Assembly (NCBI RefSeq): GCF_031656915.1
Contig: NZ_CP134227.1
Coordinates: 2,852,001 to 2,916,000 of the forward strand
Reading direction: 5' to 3'
Origin: Nocardioides marmorisolisilvae
Lineage (GTDB): Bacteria; Actinomycetota; Actinomycetes; Propionibacteriales; Nocardioidaceae
DNA length: 64,000 nt
The notes beneath the pieces were generated by a model, which saw only the letters and a list, made by a program, of their open reading frames with translations, was not told the origin of the DNA and did not search any database. This document shows, piece after piece, positions 40,071 through 49,137 of this stretch; position 1 is the first letter of the stretch, and every line of letters starts with the position of its first letter. Position numbers and translations under genes: made by a program.

Positions 40071-40714
40071 GCGAGCAGATCCAGGACGTCGAGGTCGACG
40101 CTGCGCCCGCAGAGGCCGGGGAGTCCGACACGACCACCGAGGCGCTGAGCGAGACCGACACCGACGACGCCGCCGTCGTCGGCGGTGCGGCCGATGAGGG
40201 CGATGAGGGCGATGAGGGTGGACGACCGGGTCGTCTGGCGCGACTGGAGCGGGAGGGCGACATCGCCGCGGACTATCTCGAGGAGTTGCTCGAGATCGCC
40301 GACCTGGATGGCGACATCGACCTGGACGTCGAGGGTGACCGCGCAACAGCGTCCATCGTCGGCGCGAATCTGCCCCAGCTCGTCGGCCATGACGGCGAGG
40401 TGCTCGAGGCGCTGCAGGAGCTGACTCGGCTCGCCGTCTACCGCGAGACCGGCGAGCGGTCCCGGCTGATGCTGGACGTCTCTGGGCATCGGGCGGCCCG
40501 GCGTACGGCGCTGGAGGCGTTGGCCTCCGAGGTCGTGGCGCGGGTGCGCGCCAGCGGTGAGCGCGAAGACCTCGACCCGATGCGCCCGTTCGAGCGCAAG
40601 GTCGTGCACGACGCCGTGGCGGCGGCCGGCCTGCGGTCGGAGTCCGAGGGTGTCGAGCCGCACCGCTACGTGGTGGTGCTTCCCGGCGACGACGTGAGCA
40701 GCGCCGAGGAGTGA
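40067..40714 (+). CDS. jag: Jag/KhpB RNA-binding protein (KH and R3H domains)
   Basis: A 215-residue protein. The first 55 residues are acidic and disordered; a KH-like domain follows (ADYLEELLEIADLDGDID, then VGHDGEVLEALQELTRL), and a C-terminal R3H domain (DLDPMRPFERKVVHDAVAA, ending EPHRYVVVLP). KhpB proteins bind RNA and affect cell elongation and division. The gene overlaps yidC and precedes rsmG by 7 bases. Confidence 0.93.
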   Translation: MSEQIQDVEVDAAPAEAGESDTTTEALSETDTDDAAVVGGAADEGDEGDEGGRPGRLARLEREGDIAADYLEELLEIADLDGDIDLDVEGDRATASIVGANLPQLVGHDGEVLEALQELTRLAVYRETGERSRLMLDVSGHRAARRTALEALASEVVARVRASGEREDLDPMRPFERKVVHDAVAAAGLRSESEGVEPHRYVVVLPGDDVSSAEE

Positions 40715-40721
40715 CCGGTCG

Positions 40722-41378
40722 GTGACCGACGTTTCACGTGAAACACCCCCCGCTCCCGACGTGGCGCGGGGGGTGTTTGCTGACCGGCTGGCCCTCGCCG
40801 AGCAGTACGCCGACCTGCTCGCCACCGAGGGCACCCTCCGTGGGCTGATCGGTCCGCGAGAGGTGCCGCGGCTGTGGGAGCGACACCTGCTGAACTGCGC
40901 GGTCCTCGCCGACCTGATCGCCCCTGGTGCGACAGTCTGTGACCTCGGCAGCGGTGCCGGGCTCCCGGGCCTGGTGCTGGCGATCCGACGGCCCGACCTG
41001 CGGGTGACCCTGGTCGAGCCGCTGCTGCGTCGTACCACCCTGCTCGACGAGATGGTCGCGATCCTCGGCCTCGACAACGTGGAGGTACGGCGTGCCCGCG
41101 CCGAGCAGCTGCAGGGGACGTCGACGTTCGACGTGGTGACCTCCCGTGCGGTCGCTCCGTTGCCCAAGCTCGTCGGTTGGTCCTTGCCGTTGACCCGGGG
41201 TGGCGGCGAGACGTTGGCCATGAAAGGCTCGGCCGCAGCCGAGGAGGTCCGCACCGCGGAGCCGACGCTGCGCAAGCTCGGCGCGACCCGATGGTCCGTC
41301 GAGTCCGTGGGTTCCGGGGTGGTCGACACCCTGGTGACCGTGGTACGCATCGGCAAGTCAGGAGGTCGTCGAGCGTGA
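40722..41378 (+). CDS. rsmG: 16S rRNA (guanine-527-N7)-methyltransferase RsmG
   Basis: A 218-residue methyltransferase. The cofactor site VCDLGSGAGLPGLVLA is at about 67-82, followed by the typical LVEPLLRRTTLLDEM and VTSRAVAPLPKLVGW. It methylates G527 of 16S rRNA; loss gives low-level streptomycin resistance. GTG start at 40722; codons 3-8 are part of a parS site, so the N-terminus is partly dictated by that DNA element. Confidence 0.96.
   Translation: MTDVSRETPPAPDVARGVFADRLALAEQYADLLATEGTLRGLIGPREVPRLWERHLLNCAVLADLIAPGATVCDLGSGAGLPGLVLAIRRPDLRVTLVEPLLRRTTLLDEMVAILGLDNVEVRRARAEQLQGTSTFDVVTSRAVAPLPKLVGWSLPLTRGGGETLAMKGSAAAEEVRTAEPTLRKLGATRWSVESVGSGVVDTLVTVVRIGKSGGRRA
40730..40745. promoter_or_regulatory. 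parS centromere site 1
   Basis: GTTTCACGTGAAAC (40731-40744), a perfect match to the ParB-binding core, lying inside the first codons of rsmG. ParB loads here to organise origin segregation. Confidence 0.92.
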
Positions 41379-41499
41379 GCGCTGAAGAGCCCGGACTGGG
41401 CTGGCCCGCGGGGACCGGGTCAAAGTTATCCACTGGTCTCGGCTGGCCCCCTGAGCGTGTCGGTCCACAGGAAGACTCAAGTTTTCCACAGGCTCCCCT

Positions 41500-41515
41500 C
41501 GTTTCACGTGAAACC
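41500..41515. promoter_or_regulatory. parS centromere site 2
   Basis: A second perfect GTTTCACGTGAAAC at 41501-41514, upstream of the preferred parA start. Near-DnaA boxes TTATCCACT (41426-41434) and TTTTCCACA (41482-41490) lie beside it. Confidence 0.92.
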
Positions 41516-41563
41516 ACGCCCGCCCCGAAGTCGGGCGCCGAGACCTCCGAGGAGACGCCGCGG

Positions 41564-42493
41564 ATGACCCGTCAGCCCGAGCAGACGCCATCGATCGTCC
41601 CCTTCGACGAGGACAACACACCCTTGGCCCGCGCGGTCGCCGAGCAGTTGAGGGCGCGTGCTGCGGTGCGCTTCAACGATCCGCTGCCCCGACCGGCGGA
41701 CACCCGGGTGATGGTCGTCGCCAACCAGAAGGGTGGGGTGGGCAAGACCACCACCACGGTGAACCTGGCCGCGGCACTGGCCCAGCAGGGACTCCGGGTG
41801 CTGGTGGTCGACCTCGACCCCCAGGGCAACGCGTCCACGGCCCTGTCCATCGAGCACCGCCGCGGCGTGCTGTCGTCGTACGACGTGCTGGTCGACTCCA
41901 CCCCCCTCGTGGACGCGGTCCAGCCGCACCCCGAGATCGCCGGCCTGTTCGTCGTCCCGGCGACGATCGACCTGGCCGGTGCGGAGATCGAGCTGGTCAA
42001 CGTGATGTCGCGGGAGAGCCGGCTGCGCAAGGCCCTCGCAGGCCACCCGCTGGTGCACGGCGAGTCGGAGGACCGGTTCGACTACGTGTTGATCGACTGC
42101 CCGCCGTCGCTCGGGCTGCTCACCCTCAACGCGCTCGTCGGCGGCGAGGAGATGCTGATCCCGATCCAGGCCGAGTACTACGCGCTCGAGGGTCTCGGCC
42201 AGCTTCTCGAGACCGTTGAGATGGTGCGCACGCACCTCAATCCGGGCCTGTCGGTGTCCACCATCCTGATCACGATGTACGACGCCCGCACCCGGCTCGC
42301 CGCTGGTGTGGCCGACGAGGTGCGTGAGCACTTCGCCAGCCAGGTGCTCAAGACCAGCATCCCGCGTTCGGTGCGAGTGTCCGAGGCCCCCAGCTACGGC
42401 CAGTCGGTGATGACCTACGATCCGGGTTCGCCGGGCGCGTTGAGCTATCTGGAGGCCGCGCGGGAGCTGGCGAACAAGGGAGCAGACCAATGA
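41564..42493 (+). CDS. parA: Chromosome partitioning ATPase ParA
   Basis: A 309-residue Walker-type ATPase from ATG 41564. The deviant Walker A is [19 protein letters not shown], Walker A' is [11 protein letters not shown], and Walker B is [17 protein letters not shown]. It drives origin separation together with ParB. The frame is open back to GTG 41375, which overlaps the rsmG stop; I prefer 41564 because 41375-41563 contains a parS site and DnaA-box-like sequences and its third codon positions are AT-richer than the gene. The longer form cannot be excluded. Confidence 0.93.
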   Translation: MTRQPEQTPSIVPFDEDNTPLARAVAEQLRARAAVRFNDPLPRPADTRVMVVANQKGGVGKTTTTVNLAAALAQQGLRVLVVDLDPQGNASTALSIEHRRGVLSSYDVLVDSTPLVDAVQPHPEIAGLFVVPATIDLAGAEIELVNVMSRESRLRKALAGHPLVHGESEDRFDYVLIDCPPSLGLLTLNALVGGEEMLIPIQAEYYALEGLGQLLETVEMVRTHLNPGLSVSTILITMYDARTRLAAGVADEVREHFASQVLKTSIPRSVRVSEAPSYGQSVMTYDPGSPGALSYLEAARELANKGADQ

Positions 42494-43533
42494 GCGCACA
42501 GGCACCCCGTCGAGGTCTCGGCCGTGGTCTGGGATCCCTGATCCCGACGGCCCCTGCCCAGCCCGCCGCGGGCTCCGGCCCCGAGGACCAGTCCGCATCC
42601 CCGTCGACCTCCGGAGTCGAGCCCACGGCCCAGACCGGTGCGCCCGCTTCGGGGGAGCCGACCACTGTCGAGGGCCGTCCGTCGGACATTGCCCCGGCAG
42701 CAGTCGCGGGCGCCTACTTCGCCGAGATCCCGGTCGACCGGATCAGCCCGAACCCGCGACAGCCTCGCCAGGTCTTCGATGAGGACGCGATGGCCGAGTT
42801 GGTGCACTCGGTCACCGAGATTGGCCTGCTGCAGCCCGTCGTGGTCCGCCGGACCGGTGGCGAGGGCGACCAGGCCGCCTATGAGCTGATCATGGGCGAG
42901 CGCCGGTGGCGCGCCACCCGCCAGGCGGGCCTGGACGTCATCCCGGCCATCGTGCGCGAGACCGACGATGACGCGATGCTGCGCGACGCGCTGTTGGAGA
43001 ACCTGCACCGCGCGCAGCTCAACCCGCTGGAGGAGGCGGCCGCCTACCAGCAGTTGCTCGACGACTTCGGCTGTACTCACGATGAGCTCGCCGGACGGAT
43101 CGGTCGGAGCCGACCGCAGATCAGCAACACGCTCCGCCTGCTCAAACTCACCCCGGCCGTCCAGCGCCGGGTGGCAGCAGGGGTGATCAGTGCCGGGCAC
43201 GCCCGGGCCCTGCTCGGGGTCAGCGACCCGGCGAGCCAGGACCGGCTGGCCGGCCGAGTGGTGGCCGAGGGCATCTCCGTGCGCGGCCTGGAGGAGATCG
43301 TCTCGGTCGGTGACACCGGCAGTGCCGACGGGAGGCGGGTCCAGCACCGCCGACCGACCGCTCCCGGGCTGAGCGACTTGGGCGACCGTCTCTCCGACCG
43401 CTTGGACACGCGCGTCAAGATCACGATGGGCAAGGCCAAGGGCAAGATCGCGATCGAGTTCGCCAGCCTCGGCGACCTCGAGCGGATCGTGTCGATCATC
43501 GACCCGCGCAACCGTACCGACAGGCCGATCTAG
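42490..43533 (+). CDS. parB: Chromosome partitioning protein ParB
   Basis: A 347-residue ParB. The N-terminal CTPase/parS-gripping region has [31 protein letters not shown] and [15 protein letters not shown]; the HTH follows ([20 protein letters not shown]). The C-terminal dimer domain ends the protein. The first 60 residues are Pro/Ser-rich with an initial GRGLGSLIP ParA-contact motif. ATG overlaps the parA stop (ATGA). The two parS sites upstream are its targets. Confidence 0.97.
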   Translation: MSAQAPRRGLGRGLGSLIPTAPAQPAAGSGPEDQSASPSTSGVEPTAQTGAPASGEPTTVEGRPSDIAPAAVAGAYFAEIPVDRISPNPRQPRQVFDEDAMAELVHSVTEIGLLQPVVVRRTGGEGDQAAYELIMGERRWRATRQAGLDVIPAIVRETDDDAMLRDALLENLHRAQLNPLEEAAAYQQLLDDFGCTHDELAGRIGRSRPQISNTLRLLKLTPAVQRRVAAGVISAGHARALLGVSDPASQDRLAGRVVAEGISVRGLEEIVSVGDTGSADGRRVQHRRPTAPGLSDLGDRLSDRLDTRVKITMGKAKGKIAIEFASLGDLERIVSIIDPRNRTDRPI

Positions 43534-43540
43534 CCCTTCA

Positions 43541-43568
43541 TCGATGAAGCGATAGGTCGCTTTGTCGA
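43541..43568. terminator. Bidirectional terminator between parB and the acyltransferase gene
   Basis: Stem AAGCGA/TCGCTT with loop TAGG, extended by outer TCGA/TCGA across two mismatches, between two convergent stop codons. Confidence 0.55.
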
Positions 43569-43569
43569 C

Positions 43570-44337
43570 TTATGGTTGAGTGGCCCGACGCTTCCGGGCG
43601 GCGCGGGCGGCGCGCTCCTCGGCGTACATCTGTGCGGCCTGCTCGGGGGTCGGCGCGGAGCCGCCGTGGCTCGCCGGCATCCACCAGGCGCCGGCGGCCC
43701 GGTCGGCGTCGGGGTAGGAGTCGATCAGCCCGGCGAGCATCGACTCCATCCGCTGCTGCAGATCGGCGGTCACCGTCGCCGGGTCGTCGTCGACGGCGGG
43801 GTGCATCGGCTCGCCGACCTCGATGGACACACACTTGTGCCGTCCGAAGTCGGCCTTCTGGCCCTTGGTCAAGAAGCGTTGCGTGCCGAAGAGCGTGACG
43901 GGCACCAGCGGTACGCCGGCGGCAGCCGCGATCCGGGCAGCGCCGGACTTCAGCGGCTGCAGCAGCAGGCTGCGCGAGATGGTGCCCTCGGGGAAGATGC
44001 CGACCAACTCGCCCTCGGCGAGGTAGCGCTGCGCGGTCTCCATCCCTTCCCGACCCGAGGACCGATCGATCGGGATGTGGTGGAAGGAGCGCATCACCGG
44101 ACCACCGACAGGGTGGTCGAAGACCTCACGCTTCGCGATGAACCGGGTCAACCGGCCCCGCTCGGCTCCCGGATAGCCCGCCATTACGTAGTCGACGAAG
44201 GACAAGTGATTGACCGCCAGCAGCGCCCCGCCGCTCTCCGGGATGTGCTGGAGCCCGTTCATGGTGATCCGCACATCACCGACCTTGAACCAGGTACGGG
44301 CAGCGGCAATCACCGCGGGATAGACGAAGTCGCGCAT
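43570..44337 (-). CDS. Lysophospholipid acyltransferase family protein (PlsC-like)
   Basis: A 255-residue acyltransferase. It has the catalytic NHLSFVDY (NHxxxxD), the substrate motif FPEGTISRS, and LVPVTLFGTQRFL. It would transfer an acyl chain to 1-acylglycerol-3-phosphate or a related lipid at the inner membrane. ATG 44337 is preferred over the upstream start at 44430. The last 40 residues are Ala/Arg-rich and probably disordered. It is divergent from the aminotransferase gene. Confidence 0.9.
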   Translation of the reverse strand: MRDFVYPAVIAAARTWFKVGDVRITMNGLQHIPESGGALLAVNHLSFVDYVMAGYPGAERGRLTRFIAKREVFDHPVGGPVMRSFHHIPIDRSSGREGMETAQRYLAEGELVGIFPEGTISRSLLLQPLKSGAARIAAAAGVPLVPVTLFGTQRFLTKGQKADFGRHKCVSIEVGEPMHPAVDDDPATVTADLQQRMESMLAGLIDSYPDADRAAGAWWMPASHGGSAPTPEQAAQMYAEERAARAARKRRATQP

Positions 44338-44480
44338 GCACTGAATGGTGCCACAACCTACGCAACCGTAGGCGAGCCGACGGGTGGTGCTCGGGCGACG
44401 TCGGCCCCGGGGAACCACGGGGTGAATCACGTGGTGAATATGGTGGCGGCGTCGGCCCGAGACTCTGGGAGAATCACCGC

Positions 44481-45698
44481 ATGCGCCCCATCGTCCAGAG
44501 CCGCAAGCTGCAGCACGTCCGCTACGACGTCCGTGGTCCGATCCTGGTCGAGGCCCAGAGGTTGGAGGCCGAGGGGCACAAGATCCTCAAGCTCAACATC
44601 GGGAACCCGGCACCGTTCGGCTTCGAGGCCCCCGAGGCCATCGTCGCCGACATCGTGCACAACCTCCCCGACGCACAGGGCTACTCCGACTCGCGCGGGA
44701 TCTACTCAGCGCGTACGGCGGTCGCGCAGTACTACCAGGGCCGTGGACTCACCGAGACGGCCGTGGACGACGTGTTCATCGGCAACGGGGTCTCCGAGCT
44801 GATCACGATGGTCCTCCAGGCCTTCGTCGACGAGGGCAACGAGATCCTGGTGCCGGCGCCGGACTACCCGCTGTGGACCGGGGCGGTCGCACTGTCCGGC
44901 GGCACCCCGGTGCATTACCGCTGCGACGAGGAGAACGGCTGGGACCCTGACCTGGCCGACATCGAGTCGAAGATCACCGAGAACACCCACGGCCTCGTGG
45001 TGATCAATCCGAACAACCCGACCGGGGCTGTCTACAACGAGGCGACCGTGCGTGGCCTCGTCGACATCGCCCGCCGACACGACCTGGTGCTGTTCAGCGA
45101 CGAGATCTACGAGAAGATCCTGTTCGACGAGGCAACGCACCACCACACCGCCAGGTTCGCCGGCGACGACGTCCTGTGCCTGACGTTCAGCGGCCTGTCC
45201 AAGGCCTACCGGGTCTGCGGCTACCGCGCGGGCTGGGTGATGGTGTCCGGGCCCAAGCACCTCGCCGAGGACTTCCTCGAGGGGCTCACCTTGCTGGCCA
45301 ACATGCGGATGTGCGCCAATGTCCCCGCCCAACACGCCATCCAGACCGCCCTGGGCGGCTACCAGTCCATCGAGGAGTACATCGGGCCCGGTGGCCGGTT
45401 CTACGAGCAGAGCAAGCTCGCGGCCAAGCTGCTCAACGACATCCCCGGGGTGAGCTGCGTGGAGCCGCGGGGAGCGCTCTACTGCTTCCCCCGGCTGGAC
45501 ACCGCCATGTACGGCATCGACGACGACGAGAAGTTCGTCATCGACCTGCTCCGTGCGAAGAAGATCCTGGTCACCCACGGCACCGGCTTCAACTGGTTCG
45601 CCCCGGACCACTTCCGCCTGGTCACCCTGCCCGACGTGGACACGCTCACCGAGGCGATCGGCCGGATCGCCGACTTCCTGGCCACCCAACGCGCCTGA
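44481..45698 (+). CDS. Pyridoxal-phosphate aminotransferase (class I/II, AlaA-like)
   Basis: A 405-residue aminotransferase. The cofactor Lys is Lys241 in TFSGLSKAYRVCGYRAGW. Other conserved parts are LNIGNPAPFGF, GNGVSEL, VVINPNNPTG, and the C-terminal substrate Arg in FRLVTLPD. The sequence is close to the glutamate-pyruvate (alanine-forming) group by these motifs, which would supply alanine from pyruvate and glutamate; other substrates are possible. Confidence 0.92.
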   Translation: MRPIVQSRKLQHVRYDVRGPILVEAQRLEAEGHKILKLNIGNPAPFGFEAPEAIVADIVHNLPDAQGYSDSRGIYSARTAVAQYYQGRGLTETAVDDVFIGNGVSELITMVLQAFVDEGNEILVPAPDYPLWTGAVALSGGTPVHYRCDEENGWDPDLADIESKITENTHGLVVINPNNPTGAVYNEATVRGLVDIARRHDLVLFSDEIYEKILFDEATHHHTARFAGDDVLCLTFSGLSKAYRVCGYRAGWVMVSGPKHLAEDFLEGLTLLANMRMCANVPAQHAIQTALGGYQSIEEYIGPGGRFYEQSKLAAKLLNDIPGVSCVEPRGALYCFPRLDTAMYGIDDDEKFVIDLLRAKKILVTHGTGFNWFAPDHFRLVTLPDVDTLTEAIGRIADFLATQRA

Positions 45699-45762
45699 CC
45701 GGCGCCAGACGCCCAGCACGGGCCTACGATGGGGCTTGGCAGACCAGTGTGGGAGTGAGCCG

Positions 45763-46407
45763 ATGGGACGTCGTGTGGTCCGGCTGACGCTGGACAACCT
45801 CGCCGACCTGCCCTGCGCGGACTGCGTCTTCTGGGAGCTCGACCCGATCCGGCGCGAGGCGGCCCGCGGGCACGAGCGCGAGGAGAAGGCGAGCTGGCTC
45901 TCCGAGGTGCTCCGCGAGTGGGGCTCCTGCGGACGCGTGGTGTACGTCGATGACGAGTACGCCGGGCACCTGGTGTGGGCGCCCCCGGTCTTCCTGCCCG
46001 CGGCCGCGGGCTTCCCGACCGCCCCGGTGAGCGCCGATGCGGTCCTGCTGAGCACCGGCTTCGTGGTTCCCCGCCATCGGCACGGCGGCCTGGGCCGGGT
46101 GCTGGTGCAGTCGATGGCCAAGGACCTGATCAAGCGCGGCGGCATCCGCGCCGTCGAGGCGTTCGGTGACACCCGCGGCTCGCGGGGGCGCTGCGTGCTC
46201 CCGGCCGACTTCCTGCTCGCGGTCGGGTTCGCCACCCAGCGTGCGCACGCGGCGTACCCCCGGATGCGGATGGAGCTGCGCAGTGCAGTGACCTGGCGCA
46301 GCGAGCTCGAGGCCGCCCTGGAGCGGCTGCTGCCGGTGCCGGGTCGACTGCGCCCGGGCCGGGTGGGGCCGGCTACTCCGGCACGAAGCCGGCGCGTAGC
46401 TCGCTGA
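45763..46407 (+). CDS. GNAT-family acetyltransferase
   Basis: A 214-residue protein. The acetyl-CoA segment is VPRHRHGGLGRVLVQSMAKDL; VEAFGDTRG and VLPADFLLAVGF follow. The same gene type lies beside cwlM in mycobacteria (the Rv3916c position). The substrate is unknown. ATG 45763 has GGGAGTGAG upstream. The 3' end overlaps the convergent amidase-like gene by 35 bases. Confidence 0.85.
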   Translation: MGRRVVRLTLDNLADLPCADCVFWELDPIRREAARGHEREEKASWLSEVLREWGSCGRVVYVDDEYAGHLVWAPPVFLPAAAGFPTAPVSADAVLLSTGFVVPRHRHGGLGRVLVQSMAKDLIKRGGIRAVEAFGDTRGSRGRCVLPADFLLAVGFATQRAHAAYPRMRMELRSAVTWRSELEAALERLLPVPGRLRPGRVGPATPARSRRVAR

Positions 46408-47515
46408 CCTGGAGTACGCCGGTGTGCGCGTCGGCGTCGGGGCTGAGGTAGAAGCGCTGGATGGCGACCACGACCGCCTCGGCGAGCACGTCGCGGAAGC
46501 CCGGGTCGGACAGGCGCTGCCGGTCGCCGCCGTTGGTCAGGTAGCCGACCTCGACCCGGACCGCAGGCATCCGGGTCAGCCGCAGCAGGTCCCAGCTCTT
46601 GGCGTGCGAGCGCAGGTCGACCAGGTCGGTGCGGGCGGCGATCTCGCGCTGGACCAGCCCGGCGAAGCGCTGGCCCGCGGTCGAGACGGTGCCGTGGTGG
46701 CCGGCGCCGAAGTAGTACGTCGCCACGCCGCTCGCGTCCGGGTTCGTCGAACTGTCGAGGGCCAGCGAGACGCAGAGGTCGGCGTCGGCGCGGTTGGCGA
46801 AGGCGGCCCGGGCCGCCTCATCGCCGTCGTCCCCGGTGCTGGGACGGGACAGATAGGCCTGGACGCCGATGGCGACCAGCCGGCCCTCGATCCGTCGCGC
46901 CAGGTCGGTGACCACCTGGTCCGACTCACCGGCCAGCTCGGCGGGGAAGGCGTGGCCCCGACCGGGGTCGATCACCACGATCTTGCCGCCCAGCTGCGGA
47001 CCGGCCTCGCGGATCCGCTCGGCGGCCCGCATCGCGTTGGGCTCGCCGCCACTGACGATCGGGGCCAGCCGGCCCAGTGCCTTGAGGGTGGCCGGGCCGC
47101 AGGTGCCATCGGGCGGGATGCCGACGTTGCGCTGGAACTCGCGCAGCGCATCCTCGGTGCGGGCGCCGAAGTAGCCGTCTATCCGGCCGGTGTCGAAGCC
47201 AAGCCCCAGCAGCCGCTGCTGGAGCGCGAACACGTCGTCGCCGGCCATCAGGGCGCCGGGCAGGTGGGTCAGGATCCGGTCGCCCAGGCTCCACCGAGCC
47301 TCGTCGAGGCGGCGGTAGGTCAGCGGGCCGACGACCCCGTCGACGCTGAGACCCCGCTGTTGCTGGAAAGCGCGAACGGCGACCTCGACCCGGGAGTCGT
47401 AGTTCGCCGGCGGCTCACCATCGAGCAGCCCGATCCGACCGAGCAGGTCGACGATGTGAGCCACCGCGGCACCGTCGTCACCGGGCCCATAGCTGGTCTG
47501 AGCGCTCCCCTGCAC
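46373..47515 (-). CDS. cwlM: CwlM-like protein: two peptidoglycan-binding domains plus amidase_3 fold, probably non-catalytic
   Basis: About 380 residues: two PG_binding_1 repeats (AFQQQRGLSVDGVVGPLT; FQRNVGIPPDGTCGP) followed by an N-acetylmuramoyl-L-alanine amidase_3 fold. In the active family the first zinc His is in GHGG; here the segment reads VIDPGRGHAFP, with Arg at that place. The HANA-type His is also missing (VSLALDSS). The final Glu (VEVGYLTNG) remains. This agrees with mycobacterial CwlM, a regulator of MurA rather than an enzyme. GTG 47515 is preferred because the longer frame to 47563 would lie in the terminator of trxA. Confidence 0.85.
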   Translation of the reverse strand: MQGSAQTSYGPGDDGAAVAHIVDLLGRIGLLDGEPPANYDSRVEVAVRAFQQQRGLSVDGVVGPLTYRRLDEARWSLGDRILTHLPGALMAGDDVFALQQRLLGLGFDTGRIDGYFGARTEDALREFQRNVGIPPDGTCGPATLKALGRLAPIVSGGEPNAMRAAERIREAGPQLGGKIVVIDPGRGHAFPAELAGESDQVVTDLARRIEGRLVAIGVQAYLSRPSTGDDGDEAARAAFANRADADLCVSLALDSSTNPDASGVATYYFGAGHHGTVSTAGQRFAGLVQREIAARTDLVDLRSHAKSWDLLRLTRMPAVRVEVGYLTNGGDRQRLSDPGFRDVLAEAVVVAIQRFYLSPDADAHTGVLQVSELRAGFVPE

Positions 47516-47533
47516 TGGTCCACTGAAACAGAA

Positions 47534-47568
47534 CCCGGACGCCGAGCCAAGCCGGCTCGGCATCCGGG
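47534..47568 (-). terminator. Terminator after trxA
   Basis: A 15-base stem (CCCGGACGCCGAGCC with its complement, one wobble pair) and 5-base loop, followed on the minus strand by TTCTGTTTC. Confidence 0.75.
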
Positions 47569-47591
47569 CGCGCTGGACAGGGGATCCGGCC

Positions 47592-47915
47592 TCAGATGAA
47601 GTCGGCGAGCTCCTTGAGCAGGACCGACTTGGGGCGGGCGCCGACGATCTGCTTGACGACCTCGCCGTTCTGGTAGATGTTCAGCGCCGGGATCCCGGTG
47701 ACGCGGTACTGCGAGGGCGTGACCGGGTTCTCGTCGACATTCATCTTCACGAACGTGACCTTGTCGCCGTGCTCGGCGGCGATCTCGTCCAGGATCGGGG
47801 AGACCTGGCGGCAGGGACCGCACCACTCGGCCCAGAAGTCGACCAGCACCGGCTTGTCGGACTTCAGCACCTCGGCCTCGAACGTGTCGTCGGTGACTGC
47901 CTTGAGATCAGCCAT
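47592..47915 (-). CDS. trxA: Thioredoxin
   Basis: A 107-residue thioredoxin with active site WCGPC at 31-35 and the cis-Pro in VTGIPALN. It reduces cytoplasmic disulfides using electrons from thioredoxin reductase, encoded just upstream. ATG 47915 follows GAGGAG. The frame extends to 48029 but the extra residues do not fit the family. Confidence 0.97.
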   Translation of the reverse strand: MADLKAVTDDTFEAEVLKSDKPVLVDFWAEWCGPCRQVSPILDEIAAEHGDKVTFVKMNVDENPVTPSQYRVTGIPALNIYQNGEVVKQIVGARPKSVLLKELADFI

Positions 47916-48050
47916 GAATGTCGCTCCTCGGGTCGGACGGGTGGACGAGGCCTGCTGCCTCGTGGAACCTCTTGCACTCATTGAACACCGCGGTGCCGAC
48001 GATTCTTCCCGGCAGAGGACGCGGGCCAACGATGGGTCGAGCCGACGACG

Positions 48051-49046
48051 TCAGACAACCGCTGCCTCGGAGGTCTCCGCGGGGACCGGCTCGGGCGTCT
48101 GCGCCGTGGTGTGCTCCAAGGTGGCCAGGTAGCGCTCCGCGTCGAGCGCGGCCGAGCAACCGGAGCCGGCCGCGGTGACCGCCTGGCGGTAGGTGTGGTC
48201 GACCAGGTCACCGCAGGCGAACACACCGGGCTGGTTGGTCAGCGTGGTGCGGCCCTGGACCAGCACGTAGCCCGCGTCGTCGAGGTCGACCTGGCCACCG
48301 AGCAGCTCCGAGCGCGGATCGTGGCCGATCGCGATGAACAGGCCGGTGGCGTCGAGCTCACGGGTCTCACCGGTCACGGTGTCGCGGAGTGTCAGTCCGG
48401 TCAGCTTGTCCTCGCCGTTGATCTCGGCGACCTCGGAGTTCCAGGCGACGTCGATCTTCGGGTCGGCCAGGGCGCGCTCCTGCATGATCTTGGAGCCGCG
48501 CAGGGCGTCGCGGCGATGGATCAAGGTGACCTTGGACCCGAAGCGGGACAGGAAAGTCGCCTCCTCCAACGCCGAGTCGCCGCCGCCGACGACGGCGATG
48601 TGCTGCTCGCGGAAGAAGAACCCGTCGCAGGTGGCGCACCAGCTCACGCCGTGCCCGGAGAGCCGGTCCTCTCCGGCCAGGCCGAGCTTGCGGTAGCCCG
48701 AGCCCATGGCCAGGATCACCGCACGGGCGTGGTACGTCGTGTCCGCGGTCCGGACCACCTTGACGTCGCCGGTGAGGTCGACCTCGACCGCGTCGTCGGC
48801 GATCAGCTCGGCGCCGAACCGCTCGGCCTGGGCGCGCATCTCGTCCATCAGCGCAGGACCCTGGATGCCGTCACGGAAGCCGGGGTAGTTCTCCACCTCG
48901 GTGGTGTTCATCAGCGCGCCGCCGGCGGTGACCGCGCCCTCGAGCACGAGGGGCTCGAGGCTCGCGCGCGCGGCGTACACCGCGGCGGTGTAGCCGGCCG
49001 GCCCGGAGCCGATGATGATCACGTTGCGGGTGTTCGCGTCCGACAT
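48051..49046 (-). CDS. trxB: Thioredoxin reductase (NADPH)
   Basis: A 331-residue flavoprotein. FAD site [18 protein letters not shown] (11-28), redox pair CATC at 137-140, NADPH site [15 protein letters not shown], and C-terminal [13 protein letters not shown]. It passes electrons from NADPH to thioredoxin, whose gene follows by 135 bases. A 25-residue acidic tail extends beyond the core. Confidence 0.97.
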   Translation of the reverse strand: MSDANTRNVIIIGSGPAGYTAAVYAARASLEPLVLEGAVTAGGALMNTTEVENYPGFRDGIQGPALMDEMRAQAERFGAELIADDAVEVDLTGDVKVVRTADTTYHARAVILAMGSGYRKLGLAGEDRLSGHGVSWCATCDGFFFREQHIAVVGGGDSALEEATFLSRFGSKVTLIHRRDALRGSKIMQERALADPKIDVAWNSEVAEINGEDKLTGLTLRDTVTGETRELDATGLFIAIGHDPRSELLGGQVDLDDAGYVLVQGRTTLTNQPGVFACGDLVDHTYRQAVTAAGSGCSAALDAERYLATLEHTTAQTPEPVPAETSEAAVV

Positions 49047-49137
49047 GCTGCCTGCTCTCGACGGGTGGTCGACCGGTCCGGCCGACAGTGGGCTCAACCG
49101 ATCCTACGGGCCAGAGATTCCCGCCGGATCGGCCCGG

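Noticed and set aside
41375-41563. Longer ParA start overlapping the rsmG stop
   Set aside because: Contains parS and DnaA-box-like sites and AT-richer third codon positions; kept only as an alternative.
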